DNA of 64,000 bases, from contig NZ_CP046509.1 of assembly GCF_009738185.1 (NCBI RefSeq), positions 1,243,501-1,307,500 of the forward strand. Reading direction: 5' to 3'. The notes under the pieces are model-generated. The model had not been told where the DNA came from. It did no database searches and was given only the letters and a program-made list of their open reading frames with translations. This stretch comes from Erwinia sorbitola (GTDB lineage: Bacteria > Pseudomonadota > Gammaproteobacteria > Enterobacterales > Enterobacteriaceae). Made by a program: the position numbers and the translations under genes. Each line of letters begins with the position of its first letter. Position 1 is the stretch's first letter. This document shows, one piece after another, positions 43,390 through 52,319 of the stretch.

Positions 43390-44178
43390 TTAGCGTGCAG
43401 GTGAGTTCTCTGGCTGAGGCGTGCGGAAGGCCACAAAATAGGCCAGACCAACAAAAATAGCACCGCCTACAGCATTGCCCAGAAACACCGCCGCAAAGTT
43501 AGGCAGGTATTCACCCCAGCTTAAATAACCAGCAAAAATTGCGGCTGGCACAATAAACATATTGGCGACCACATGCTGGAAGCCAATGGCAACGAACGCC
43601 ATAATGGGGAACCACATACCGAAGATCTTGCCTACCACATCTTTACTGGCGAATGCCATCCAGGTAGCAAGACAGACCAGCCAGTTGCAGCCGATGCCGG
43701 AAATGAACGCATGCAGGAAATCCGCATTCACTTTTGCACTGGCAACCGCAACGGTCTTTTTCAGATAGTCGCCTTCCGTCATCCCCAGCATATGCCCGAA
43801 GAACCATGCGATGGTAACGCTGCCGATAAAGTTGGCAACAGTCACCCAAAACCAGTTACGTAACACGCTGAGAGCGCTTATCTGGCGTGCAAACCATGCA
43901 ACGGGCATCAACATCATATTACCGGTTAACAGCTCTCCTCCGGCCAGCACCGTGAGGATAATCCCTACCGGGAAGACGGCTGCCCCCAGCAGGGTGCCGA
44001 ATGAACCCCATTCAGGCGGGAGCTGATTCACCACATGGATATAGAGTAGAAAACCAAATGCGATAAACGAACCGGCGAGAAAGCCCAGAATCAGTAACGA
44101 GGAGACCGGGGTACGACTTTTGATCACGCCTGCCTGGACGGCGACAGCCGAAATCTCTTTGGGAGTGTGCAAGGACAT
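43390..44178 (-). CDS. Formate/nitrite transporter (FNT) family channel
   Basis: A 262-residue membrane protein of the FNT family (FocA/NirC) with six predicted spans. Family features: GGELLTGNMMLMPVAWF near residue 85, NFIGSVTIAWFFG, GIGCNWLVCLATWMAF near 168 with the central Cys/Asn region, and GFQHVVANMFIVPAAI with the conserved His near 205. It would pass formate, nitrite or a similar small anion. The ATG at 44178 is preferred over an in-frame GTG at 44202. Neighbours do not indicate the substrate. Confidence 0.85.
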   Translation of the reverse strand: MSLHTPKEISAVAVQAGVIKSRTPVSSLLILGFLAGSFIAFGFLLYIHVVNQLPPEWGSFGTLLGAAVFPVGIILTVLAGGELLTGNMMLMPVAWFARQISALSVLRNWFWVTVANFIGSVTIAWFFGHMLGMTEGDYLKKTVAVASAKVNADFLHAFISGIGCNWLVCLATWMAFASKDVVGKIFGMWFPIMAFVAIGFQHVVANMFIVPAAIFAGYLSWGEYLPNFAAVFLGNAVGGAIFVGLAYFVAFRTPQPENSPAR

Positions 44179-44526
44179 AATAGCTCTGGTGTAGTAAATC
44201 ACTGTAAACGTGCCGGGTGTCGCCGCACCGTAAAAATATGCTCAACCTTTATGGCGCGGGGCCTGGCATTCAAAATCCGGCGCAGTTTTGCACGGTCTTT
44301 TAACAAAAACAAGTAGCTTTTAAGCTTGTTATTAACGCGTTTTTAACAAAGAACTCTGCGACGCTGCGGTTCCCCTCAGGAGGAGGATAAAAACAGAGAG
44401 TTAGCGTTTTTCTGGCTGCATTGACGGCTTTTTCAGCGATCACTCTCAGATCGGTATTTTACCGTTGACACTCACCGCGCTGTTTCATATTATCCCCGCC
44501 GTCAACACGACACAGTTTTTCGGCTT
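44179..44526. other. Intergenic region between FNT gene and tRNA-Ala genes
   Basis: These 348 bases contain an AT-rich stretch with the inverted repeat AACAAG/CTTGTT (44308-44330) and the tRNA-Ala promoter (44465-44493). No coding frame is supported. Confidence 0.55.
44465..44493 (+). promoter_or_regulatory. Promoter of the tRNA-Ala genes
   Basis: TTGACA (44465-44470), a 17-base spacer and TATTAT (44488-44493), followed by a GC-rich discriminator CCCCGCCG as in stringently controlled promoters. It lies 34 bases before the first tRNA. Confidence 0.85.
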
Positions 44527-44602
<76 letters not shown>

Positions 44603-44652
44603 AATCTTCACCAGCAGATTAGGTGGCACCGAAGAACTGAGAGTTTAGTAGT

Positions 44653-44728
<76 letters not shown>

Positions 44729-44840
44729 AATTCTTAAAACCTGATGATTTATCCCATAATCTGCTTAGGCGGATTTTTTTTCGTCTGTTTTTTCTGCCCG
44801 GAGCGGAGCTATTGCTGCTGAAGTATTCAGGGGGATAAAA

Positions 44841-44870
44841 CAAAAAGGGCGACCGGATAACCGATCGCCC
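44841..44870 (-). terminator. Terminator of nupC
   Basis: GGGCGATCGG/CCGGTCGCCC-type stem with loop TTAT (one mismatch), T run on the minus strand, 33 bases past the nupC stop. Confidence 0.85.
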
Positions 44871-44903
44871 TCTCGCATCATGCTCTTAAAGCCTGGCAGG
44901 CTG

Positions 44904-46088
44904 TCAGAGCACCAGTCCGGCAATAGAGGCTGACAGCACGCTCACCAGCGTTGAGCCGTACAGCAGCTTCAGGCCGAAGCGTGATACCACGTTACCCTGT
45001 TCTTCATGCAGCCCTTTAATCGCCCCGGCAACAATACCGATAGACGAGAAGTTGGCGAAGGAGACCAGGAACACCGACAGGATCCCTTCAGCGCGTGGTG
45101 ACAGAGTGGTGGCAATTTTTTGCAGATCCATCATGGCTACAAACTCGTTAGAAACCAGCTTGGTTGCCATAATACTGCCCACCTGCAACGCTTCGCTGCT
45201 CGGCACGCCCATCACCCAGGCAAACGGGAAGAACACATAGCCGAGGATACCCTGGAAGCTGATACCAAAAATGGTATCAAACAGGGCGTTGATGGCGGAA
45301 ATCAGCGCAATAAAACCAATCAGCATGGCGGCAACAATCACTGCCACTTTAAAACCGGCGAGAATATATTCACCCAGCATTTCAAAGAAGCTCTGGCCTT
45401 CATGAGTGTTACCCAGCTTCAGGTCTTCTTCACTATCCACGCGATACGGGTTAATCAGCGACAGCACAATAAAGGTACTGAACATATTCAGCACCAGCGC
45501 GGCAACCACGTACTTCGGCTGAAGCATGGTCATGTAGGCGCCGACAATCGACATTGACACCGTTGACATCGCCGTTGCGGCCATGGTGTACATGCGGCGC
45601 TCAGACATCTTGCCGAGGATATCTTTATACGCAATAAAGTTCTCTGACTGTCCCAAAATCAGTGAGCTTACAGCATTGAAAGACTCCAGTTTACCCATAC
45701 CATTAACCTTCGACAGCACGGTACCGATAGCGCGGATGATAATCGGCAAAATGCGGAAGTGCTGAAGAATACCGATCAGCGCTGAAATAAACACGATAGG
45801 GCAGAGGACGTTAAGCCAGAAGAAGGCCAGGCCTTTATCACTCATATTGCCGAAGACGAAGTTTGTCCCTTCCGCCGCGTACTTCAGCAATTTTTCGAAC
45901 AGGTCGGAGAAACCTTTGACGAATCCCAGACCTGCTTCCGAGTTGAGGAAGAACCAGGCCAGCAGAACTTCGATGACTAAAAGCTGTACGACAAACCGGA
46001 CACGGATGTTTTTACGATCGCGGCTGACCAACAAGGCCAGCAGGGCGACCACCGCCAGTGCCAAAGCAAAGTGAAGAATGCGGGACAT
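44904..46088 (-). CDS. nupC: Nucleoside permease NupC
   Basis: A 394-residue concentrative nucleoside transporter (H+ symporter; pyrimidine nucleosides and adenosine in E. coli). Match to E. coli NupC (400) is nearly continuous: ESFNAVSSLILGQSENFIAYKDILGKM, the second repeat with PSSEALQVGSIMATKLVSNEFVAMM, and the SFANFSSIGIVAGAIKGL end. A 6-residue gap lies in the loop near residue 275. It is divergent from mntH across 437 bases. Confidence 0.96.
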   Translation of the reverse strand: MSRILHFALALAVVALLALLVSRDRKNIRVRFVVQLLVIEVLLAWFFLNSEAGLGFVKGFSDLFEKLLKYAAEGTNFVFGNMSDKGLAFFWLNVLCPIVFISALIGILQHFRILPIIIRAIGTVLSKVNGMGKLESFNAVSSLILGQSENFIAYKDILGKMSERRMYTMAATAMSTVSMSIVGAYMTMLQPKYVVAALVLNMFSTFIVLSLINPYRVDSEEDLKLGNTHEGQSFFEMLGEYILAGFKVAVIVAAMLIGFIALISAINALFDTIFGISFQGILGYVFFPFAWVMGVPSSEALQVGSIMATKLVSNEFVAMMDLQKIATTLSPRAEGILSVFLVSFANFSSIGIVAGAIKGLHEEQGNVVSRFGLKLLYGSTLVSVLSASIAGLVL

Positions 46089-46392
46089 ATTTGCTCCAAA
46101 TTAGAGGGCTGTTATATTTCGTTGCACATTCTATGTAACAAGAACCGGAAAAACGAGATCTATACCGCAATATAACAATTACCTATTGCACAAGATTTCA
46201 GAAAAGCTTGAGGCGTCACATGTTTTCAACGGTTTCTGACCGTTTGCGTTACGGTCTTGCACTTTATGCTCGATTCACTCATCTCTTGCAACACTCTTTC
46301 GTTGAAAAAATGACCCGCTCGCTGGCGCAGGATTTACTCATACCCTAGAGTAAAAGAGGTTGCTGATTTTTTAGCAGTGCCGTAATTTACCT

Positions 46393-46418
46393 TAAAGTAT
46401 AGCAATTGCTATACTTTA
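46393..46418. promoter_or_regulatory. MntR box upstream of mntH
   Basis: A 26-base perfect palindrome with half site TAAAGTATAGCAA. It resembles the E. coli mntH MntR site (halves of the form AAACATAGC/GCTATGTTT). It lies about 110 bases before the start codon. Confidence 0.75.
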
Positions 46419-46463
46419 TAGTACTGGCTATCGCAGTGATAAACACAACCTTTCTAAATGCAC

Positions 46464-46480
46464 TTGATAATCATTATCAA
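46464..46480. promoter_or_regulatory. Fur box upstream of mntH
   Basis: TTGATAATCATTATCAA is a 17-base perfect palindrome matching the core of the Fur consensus GATAATGATAATCATTATC. It lies 46 bases before the mntH start. Confidence 0.75.
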
Positions 46481-46525
46481 CTAAAGGCACTATGTTGCAG
46501 GTATATCGTTTCAGGGGTAAAAACT

Positions 46526-47764
46526 ATGCTCGAAAGCCGCACTGTGGAGCAGAACGTCCGCAGTAGTCGTAAAATAAAATTTGCCTTAATGGGGCCAGCC
46601 TTTATCGCGGCAATCGGCTATATCGACCCCGGCAACTTTGCCACCAATATTCAGGCCGGGGCCTCCTACGGCTATACGCTGCTGTGGGTCGTCGTGTGGG
46701 CAAACATCATGGCGATGGTTATCCAGCTGATGTCGGCCAAACTTGGCATCGCCACTGGCAAAAACCTGGCGGAGCATATCCGCGATCGTTTCCCGCGCCC
46801 GGCAGTATGGTTTTACTGGGTGCAGGCGGAAATTATAGCCATGGCAACCGATCTGGCTGAATTTATAGGCGCAGCAATCGGCTTTAAACTGGTGTTCGGC
46901 GTCAGCCTGTTACAGGGGGCGATGCTTACCGGGGTGGCGACTTTCCTCATTCTGATGCTGCAAAGTCGCGGGCAAAAACCGCTGGAGCTGGTGATCGGCG
47001 GTCTGCTGCTGTTTGTTGCTGCCGCCTATGTGATTGAGCTGTTCTTCTCTCAGCCAAAAGTCGTCGATCTGTTGCAGGGAATGGCGGTGCCTTCACTGCC
47101 AACGGCGGATGCGGTACTGCTGGCTGCGGGCGTGTTGGGGGCAACGATTATGCCTCATGTCATCTATCTGCACTCATCGCTGACGCAAAAAAATGATGGT
47201 GCCACCCGCGGCGAACGCTACTCCTCTACCAAACTGGATGTGGCGGTCGCCATGACCATTGCCGGTTTTGTGAACCTGGCAATGATGGCAACGGCAGCGG
47301 CAGCCTTCCACTTTAGCGGCCACCGCGGCATTGCCGATCTTGACCTCGCCTATCTGACCCTTGACCCTTTGCTGGGTAAAGCGGCGGCGATGGTATTTGG
47401 TCTGAGCCTGCTGGCGGCGGGATTGTCCTCTACGGTGGTGGGCACGATGGCAGGGCAGGTGGTGATGCAGGGCTTTATCCGCTTCCATATTCCACTGCTG
47501 GTGCGTCGTGTGGTGACCATGCTGCCCTCCTTTATTGTGATTATGGCGGGCTGGGAACCTACGCGTATTCTGGTAATGAGCCAGGTGCTGTTAAGCTTCG
47601 GGATTGCGCTGGCACTGATACCGCTGCTGGCCTTTACCGGCAACCGTGAACTGATGGGCGATATGGTGAACTCGCGTTTGATGCAGAATATCGGGCGCGC
47701 CATCGTCGTCGTCGTGGTGGCGTTGAATGGCTATCTGCTGGTCGCGATGGCGATGGATCTCTAA
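46526..47764 (+). CDS. mntH: Mn2+ (Fe2+) transporter MntH
   Basis: A 412-residue Nramp-family proton-coupled manganese importer, the same length as E. coli MntH. The metal-binding motifs are present: DPGNFATN near residue 38 and MPHVIYLHSS near 210. Eleven or so membrane spans. The ATG at 46526 is chosen because AGGGG stands upstream and the length then matches; the frame is open further upstream without support. MntR and Fur boxes upstream point to repression by manganese and iron. Confidence 0.96.
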   Translation: MLESRTVEQNVRSSRKIKFALMGPAFIAAIGYIDPGNFATNIQAGASYGYTLLWVVVWANIMAMVIQLMSAKLGIATGKNLAEHIRDRFPRPAVWFYWVQAEIIAMATDLAEFIGAAIGFKLVFGVSLLQGAMLTGVATFLILMLQSRGQKPLELVIGGLLLFVAAAYVIELFFSQPKVVDLLQGMAVPSLPTADAVLLAAGVLGATIMPHVIYLHSSLTQKNDGATRGERYSSTKLDVAVAMTIAGFVNLAMMATAAAAFHFSGHRGIADLDLAYLTLDPLLGKAAAMVFGLSLLAAGLSSTVVGTMAGQVVMQGFIRFHIPLLVRRVVTMLPSFIVIMAGWEPTRILVMSQVLLSFGIALALIPLLAFTGNRELMGDMVNSRLMQNIGRAIVVVVVALNGYLLVAMAMDL

Positions 47765-47787
47765 GCCGGGGCGTTATAAGTTCTGAA

Positions 47788-47826
47788 GACTTCAACTTGC
47801 AGCAAACGTAACCGCAGGTTGAAGTC
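47788..47826. terminator. Hairpin between convergent mntH and ypeC
   Basis: GACTTCAACTTGC/GCAGGTTGAAGTC pairs across a 13-base loop with one mismatch. It has no T run, so it is a weak or factor-dependent terminator. Confidence 0.5.
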
Positions 47827-47842
47827 TGTATGACCGAAAAAA

Positions 47843-48202
47843 TTACCAGCGGCCGTGGTCATGATGCCGGCGTTCATTTTCATGATGACGCCATTCGCGG
47901 CGGCGATCGTGGTCGCGCCAGCGCCGCTCTCTCTCCCACTCATGCTGACGGCGCATCTCTTGATGGCGACGCCACTGCTCGTGTCTCCACCAGCGTCCTT
48001 CATTGTAGCGATAGTTGTTGCGCCACCAGTGATTATCGCGCCAGCCACCGCCGTCCCAGTAACGGCCACGATCGTCACGATCGCCCAGATGCAGAGAAAT
48101 ACCGGGTGCAAGGGTAATACTGGCATTGTCGGCGTATGCTGTGTGCGGCACCAACGGGGATAAACTTGCCAGCAAAGTGGCAACAAGCAATAAGCGTTTC
48201 AT
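47843..48202 (-). CDS. ypeC: YpeC-like exported protein (DUF2502)
   Basis: A 119-residue protein: signal peptide (about 1-24, cleavage near YADN), then ASITLAPGISLHLGDRDDRGRYWDGGGWRD, the DUF2502 start seen in E. coli YpeC, and a tail extremely rich in Arg, Trp and His (about residues 60-119). The ATG at 48202 has AAGGAG 6 bases upstream, which excludes the longer frame. As in E. coli it neighbours mntH. Function unknown; the His-rich tail could bind metal, which is inference. Confidence 0.85.
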   Translation of the reverse strand: MKRLLLVATLLASLSPLVPHTAYADNASITLAPGISLHLGDRDDRGRYWDGGGWRDNHWWRNNYRYNEGRWWRHEQWRRHQEMRRQHEWERERRWRDHDRRREWRHHENERRHHDHGRW

Positions 48203-48368
48203 ATTATCTCCTTTACCGGTGGCCTGACTTCGCCACCGTAGCTGCACAATATAAAGAGATCGTCGCTATTACGCCTGGTGAACTCTGAAAACAGGGGAAA
48301 TGTGAGCAATTGGGATTTATCTGGAGGGGAAGGCCAGCCCGCATCAGCAGGCCAGCCGTATGGCAGGA

Positions 48369-49358
48369 CTAACCTAAGATAGTGTCGATCTCTGCCAGCT
48401 CATCCGCGCTGAAACTGCGGTTGTCCAGCATCTGCACTGCATCATCAATCTGGCTGGTTTTACTGGCACCGATAAGCACTGAGGTTACGCGATCGCCACG
48501 CAGCACCCAGGCCAGCGCCATTTGTGACAGCTTCTGACCGCGACGGGCAGCCAGCGCATTCAGGCGTTGCACCTTATCCATCTTCTCCGGTGTCAGCTGA
48601 TCCCCGCTCAGGAAGCGACTGCCGCTGGCTGCACGGGAATCCTCAGGAATGCCGTTAAGATAACGGTCTGTCAGCACGCCTCCCGCCAGCGGCGAAAATG
48701 CGATGCTGCCGACGCCATTATCCGTGAGTACATTCAGCAGGGCCGCTTCCGGTGCACGCTCAAACATCGAATACTTAGGCTGATGGATCAGACAGGGCGT
48801 GCCGAGTTCTTTCAGCAGTGCAATCGCCTGCGCTGCCAGTTCGGCCGGGTAGTTCGACAGCCCGACGTACAGCGCTTTACCCTGACGCACCAGATGGTCG
48901 AGGGCGGTCATGGTCTCTTCCAGCGGTGTTTCTGCATCCGGGCGGTGGTGATAGAAAATATCCACATACTCTACGCCCATACGTTTCAGACTCTGATCCA
49001 GGCTTGAAATCAGATACTTGCGTGAGCCCCAGTCACCGTAGGGGCCATCCCACATGGTGTATCCGGCTTTACTGGAGAGCACCAGCTCATCACGATAGCT
49101 ACGGAAATCTTCACGCAGAATACGGCCAAAGTTCTCTTCGGCTGAACCCGGTGGCGGCCCGTAATTATTGGCCAGATCGAAATGAGTGATACCGTTATCA
49201 AAGGCATGGCGGAGTAGCTCACGACTGTTATCCACCCGGGTACTGTCGCCAAAGTTATGCCATAAACCGAGAGAGATGGCCGGAAGTTTAAGGCCGCTGC
49301 GCCCGCAGCGGTGATAGGTCATTTTCTCATAACGTTTGGCATCTGCTTGATAAACCAT
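48369..49358 (-). CDS. Aldo/keto reductase, YghZ/Gpr-like
   Basis: A 329-residue NADPH-dependent aldo/keto reductase. Catalytic residues: Asp and Tyr in FDLANNYGPPPGSAEENFG (near 55-62), Lys in SSKAGYTMW (near 92) and His in DIFYHHRPD (near 129). The phosphate-binding end SVLIGASKTSQI is present. It resembles E. coli Gpr (YghZ), which reduces L-glyceraldehyde-3-phosphate and detoxifies methylglyoxal, but the E. coli gene is elsewhere in the genome. The ATG at 49358 has AGGAT upstream; the longer frame to 49400 is not favoured. Confidence 0.85.
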   Translation of the reverse strand: MVYQADAKRYEKMTYHRCGRSGLKLPAISLGLWHNFGDSTRVDNSRELLRHAFDNGITHFDLANNYGPPPGSAEENFGRILREDFRSYRDELVLSSKAGYTMWDGPYGDWGSRKYLISSLDQSLKRMGVEYVDIFYHHRPDAETPLEETMTALDHLVRQGKALYVGLSNYPAELAAQAIALLKELGTPCLIHQPKYSMFERAPEAALLNVLTDNGVGSIAFSPLAGGVLTDRYLNGIPEDSRAASGSRFLSGDQLTPEKMDKVQRLNALAARRGQKLSQMALAWVLRGDRVTSVLIGASKTSQIDDAVQMLDNRSFSADELAEIDTILG

Positions 49359-49563
49359 GAATAAATCCTGTTTTAAAAACGTGGGGGCATTGAACAGCAT
49401 AGTAGTGTATACGGTTACACTAAATGAAATCGCGCCACGGATCGCAACTTAAGGATAATTCCTGGGCCGTAACGATCTGTTGCCATTTACCCCCCGGCTT
49501 TTTCGCTAACAGAGTGAAAATAATCGCTAATACTCAGGTTAAGTGCCTTAGAGGAGCAGCGCG

Positions 49564-51216
49564 ATGAATAGCTATACCGTGGGTGACTATCTGCTTGCGC
49601 GTTTAAATGAGATCGGTATCGATCATCTGTTTGGTGTACCGGGCGATTACAATCTGCAATTTCTCGACCATGTGATTGACCACCCCCGGCTGGCATGGGT
49701 GGGATGTGCAAATGAGCTGAATGCTGCCTATGCCGCCGATGGTTATGCTCGCTGTCGTGGCGCAGCGGCGCTGCTCACCACCTTTGGCGTGGGTGAACTG
49801 AGCGCCCTTAACGGTGTGGCGGGCAGCTATGCGGAATATCTGCCGGTAGTCCATATCGTCGGTGCGCCGTCGCAAACCTCGCAGAATAACGGTGAGCTGC
49901 TGCACCACACGCTTGGGGATGGTGATTTCAGTCACTTTCTGCGTATGCAGCAGGAAATTTCTGTCGCCAGCAGCGTATTGAGTGCCGATAACGCAGCGGC
50001 CGAAATTGATCGTCTCTTAATCTGTGCCTTAACCGAACGTCGTCCGGTTTATCTGCTGCTGGCGACCAATGTGGCAGAAAGCCCGCTGTCGCCGCCAGCC
50101 GCTCCCCTGGAGTTGACTCCCTCTGTCGATCGTGAACAGCTGTCTGCGTTTGCAGACGGCGCGGAAACCCTGCTGGCTGCTGCGGGAAGCGTGGCGATGC
50201 TGGCGGATTTTCTTGCTGACCGGGCCGGGCAGCACGCCCGTTTACAGCGCTGGCTGACGGAAGTACCGATGCCGTTTGCCACACTGCTGATGGGCAAAAG
50301 CGTACTGCCGGAAAGCCAGCACGGCTTTGCCGGTACCTATGCCGGGGCTTCAAATGCGGAGAGCACCCGGGCGGTAATTGAGCAGAGCGATGTGCTGATT
50401 ACCATTGGGGTGAAATATACCGATACCATCACGGCTGGTTTTACCCAGCATATTACCCGCAGCCGTACTATCGACGTCGGGCTGGATCATTGTCGAATTG
50501 CCGATCGCGAGTTTAGAGGGATACCGATGGCGGCAGCGCTGGAAGTGCTGCATCAGCTGGCGCTTAAGTATGGTGGTAACTGGCAGCAGGGGATTATCGC
50601 CCCTCCGGAACTGGAAAACATCAGTTCAGACAGCCTGACGCAGAGCACTTTCTGGCAGGCGATACAGGACTTTCTGCGTCCGGATGATATTGTGCTGGCC
50701 GAGCAGGGAACCGCAGCTTTTGGTGCCGCCGCGCTTCGCCTGCCTGAAGGCGCCCGCCTGCTGGTGCAGCCGCTGTGGGGATCGATTGGCTATACGCTGC
50801 CTGCCGCTTTTGGCGCACAAACCGCACAACCGCAACGGCGCGTGGTGCTGATAATCGGTGATGGTTCCGCCCAGCTGACGGTGCAGGAACTGGGGACGAT
50901 GCTACGCAACGGGCAAAATCCGGTGATCTTCCTGCTTAATAATGAGGGTTACACCGTTGAGCGGGCGATTCACGGTGCCGGGCAGCGCTATAACGATATT
51001 GCCCGCTGGGACTGGACGCGTTTGCCCCAGGCGCTGAGTGTTGACACCCAGGCACAGAGCTGGCTAGTGACGCAGACGGTACAGCTGCGCGACGTTATGG
51101 CACAGCTGGAAAACAGCCCGCGTCTGTCACTGGTTGAGGTCGTACTGCCGCAGATGGATATGCCCCCGCTGCTGGCTTCAGTAACCCGCGCCCTGCATCA
51201 ACGCAATAGCAGCTAA
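49564..51216 (+). CDS. ipdC: Indole-3-pyruvate decarboxylase IpdC
   Basis: A 550-residue thiamine-diphosphate decarboxylase similar to the Enterobacter cloacae enzyme (552). It converts indolepyruvate to indole-3-acetaldehyde, the key step of indole-acetic acid synthesis in plant-associated enterobacteria. ThDP Glu in VGCANELNAAYAADGYAR (near residue 51), active-site HH in LLHHTLGDGDF (near 115), and the ThDP/Mg motif GDGSAQL to LLNNEGYT (near 435-465). GAGGAGC precedes the ATG. It lies 93 bases upstream of glk, a pairing known in Pantoea and relatives. Activity on other 2-keto acids, such as phenylpyruvate, cannot be excluded. Confidence 0.9.
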   Translation: MNSYTVGDYLLARLNEIGIDHLFGVPGDYNLQFLDHVIDHPRLAWVGCANELNAAYAADGYARCRGAAALLTTFGVGELSALNGVAGSYAEYLPVVHIVGAPSQTSQNNGELLHHTLGDGDFSHFLRMQQEISVASSVLSADNAAAEIDRLLICALTERRPVYLLLATNVAESPLSPPAAPLELTPSVDREQLSAFADGAETLLAAAGSVAMLADFLADRAGQHARLQRWLTEVPMPFATLLMGKSVLPESQHGFAGTYAGASNAESTRAVIEQSDVLITIGVKYTDTITAGFTQHITRSRTIDVGLDHCRIADREFRGIPMAAALEVLHQLALKYGGNWQQGIIAPPELENISSDSLTQSTFWQAIQDFLRPDDIVLAEQGTAAFGAAALRLPEGARLLVQPLWGSIGYTLPAAFGAQTAQPQRRVVLIIGDGSAQLTVQELGTMLRNGQNPVIFLLNNEGYTVERAIHGAGQRYNDIARWDWTRLPQALSVDTQAQSWLVTQTVQLRDVMAQLENSPRLSLVEVVLPQMDMPPLLASVTRALHQRNSS

Positions 51217-51309
51217 GGTGTAAATGCCTTAATTCAGATGTCGCCTTGATGCAACGCGAAATTTTTTGGGTATAGTGTGTTTAATTGACATGATCGGAGC
51301 AAAACAATA

Positions 51310-52275
51310 ATGACCAGCTATGCCCTGGTAGGTGATGTTGGCGGCACAAATGCGCGCCTGGCACTGTGTGAAGTTGAAAACGGTGCCATTTCACAAGCCA
51401 AAACTTTTTCCACAGCAGAATATGACAATCTGGAAGCGGTGATCCGCGCTTATCTTGAAGAACAACAAAAAGAGATTAAGCATGGCTGTATCGCGATTGC
51501 CTGTCCGATCACTGAAGACTGGGTTGAGATGACCAACCACGACTGGGCGTTCTCTACCAGTAAGATGAAAGCCAGCCTCGGTTTCGAGACACTGGAAATC
51601 ATTAATGATTTCACTGCGGTATCAATGGCGATCCCGATGCTCAAAGAAGAGCATGTGATGCAGTTCGGCGGCCAGGCGCCGGTGCAGGATAAACCTGTGG
51701 CGGTCTACGGCGCGGGAACGGGCCTCGGTGTGGCGCATCTGGTACATGTGGATAAGCGCTGGGTCAGCCTGCCGGGTGAGGGCGGTCACGTTGATTTTGC
51801 TGCTAACAGCGAAGAAGAAGATCAGATTCTGGAAGTGCTGCGCGAAGAGCTTGGCCATGTTTCTGCCGAGCGCGTTCTCTCCGGCGGCGGACTGGTGAAC
51901 CTCTATCGGGCGATTGTTAAATCAGATGACCGGGTGCCAGAAAACCTGAAACCCCGTGATGTCACGGAGCGTGCCTTGCAGGATACCTGCACTGACTGCC
52001 GCCGTGCACTGTCAATGTTTTGCGTTATCATGGGCCGTTTTGGCGGTAACCTGGCGCTGAATCTTGGCACCTTCGGCGGTGTCTATATTGCAGGCGGCAT
52101 CGTTCCGCGCTTCCTGGAATTCTTCAAAGCTTCCGGTTTCCGCGCGGCGTTTGAAGACAAAGGGCGTTTTAAAGACTATGTCTCCGGAATTCCTGTTTAT
52201 ATGATCACCCACGATCAGCCAGGTCTGCTGGGCGCGGGTGCACACCTGCGTCAGACACTCGGCCTGGTGCTGTAA
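51310..52275 (+). CDS. glk: Glucokinase Glk
   Basis: A 321-residue ATP-dependent glucokinase, the same length as E. coli. ATP motif LVGDVGGTNARLALCEV at the start, glucose-binding TNHDWAFS and GEGGHVDFAANSEEE (near residue 155-170), GGIVPRF near 265. It phosphorylates free glucose entering without the PTS. GATCGGAGC precedes the ATG, and a TATAGTGTG-like -10 is 35 bases further up, so it has its own promoter. Confidence 0.96.
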   Translation: MTSYALVGDVGGTNARLALCEVENGAISQAKTFSTAEYDNLEAVIRAYLEEQQKEIKHGCIAIACPITEDWVEMTNHDWAFSTSKMKASLGFETLEIINDFTAVSMAIPMLKEEHVMQFGGQAPVQDKPVAVYGAGTGLGVAHLVHVDKRWVSLPGEGGHVDFAANSEEEDQILEVLREELGHVSAERVLSGGGLVNLYRAIVKSDDRVPENLKPRDVTERALQDTCTDCRRALSMFCVIMGRFGGNLALNLGTFGGVYIAGGIVPRFLEFFKASGFRAAFEDKGRFKDYVSGIPVYMITHDQPGLLGAGAHLRQTLGLVL

Positions 52276-52294
52276 ACCCTTCTGTCTGACCCCA

Positions 52295-52319
52295 CTGATG
52301 CGGCCTACAGCCGCATCAG
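52295..52319. terminator. Hairpin shared by glk and ypdB ends
   Basis: CTGATGCGGC/GCCGCATCAG, ten perfect pairs around CTACA. It lies 20 bases past the glk stop and includes the ypdB stop codon and last codons. No T run on either side. Confidence 0.6.

Larger units (their letters stand above)
46089..46525. other. Divergent nupC-mntH regulatory region
   Basis: These 437 bases hold both promoters. The mntH half has clear MntR and Fur boxes. The nupC half is expected to have CRP/CytR sites, but none could be placed by eye. No gene is seen. Confidence 0.6.
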
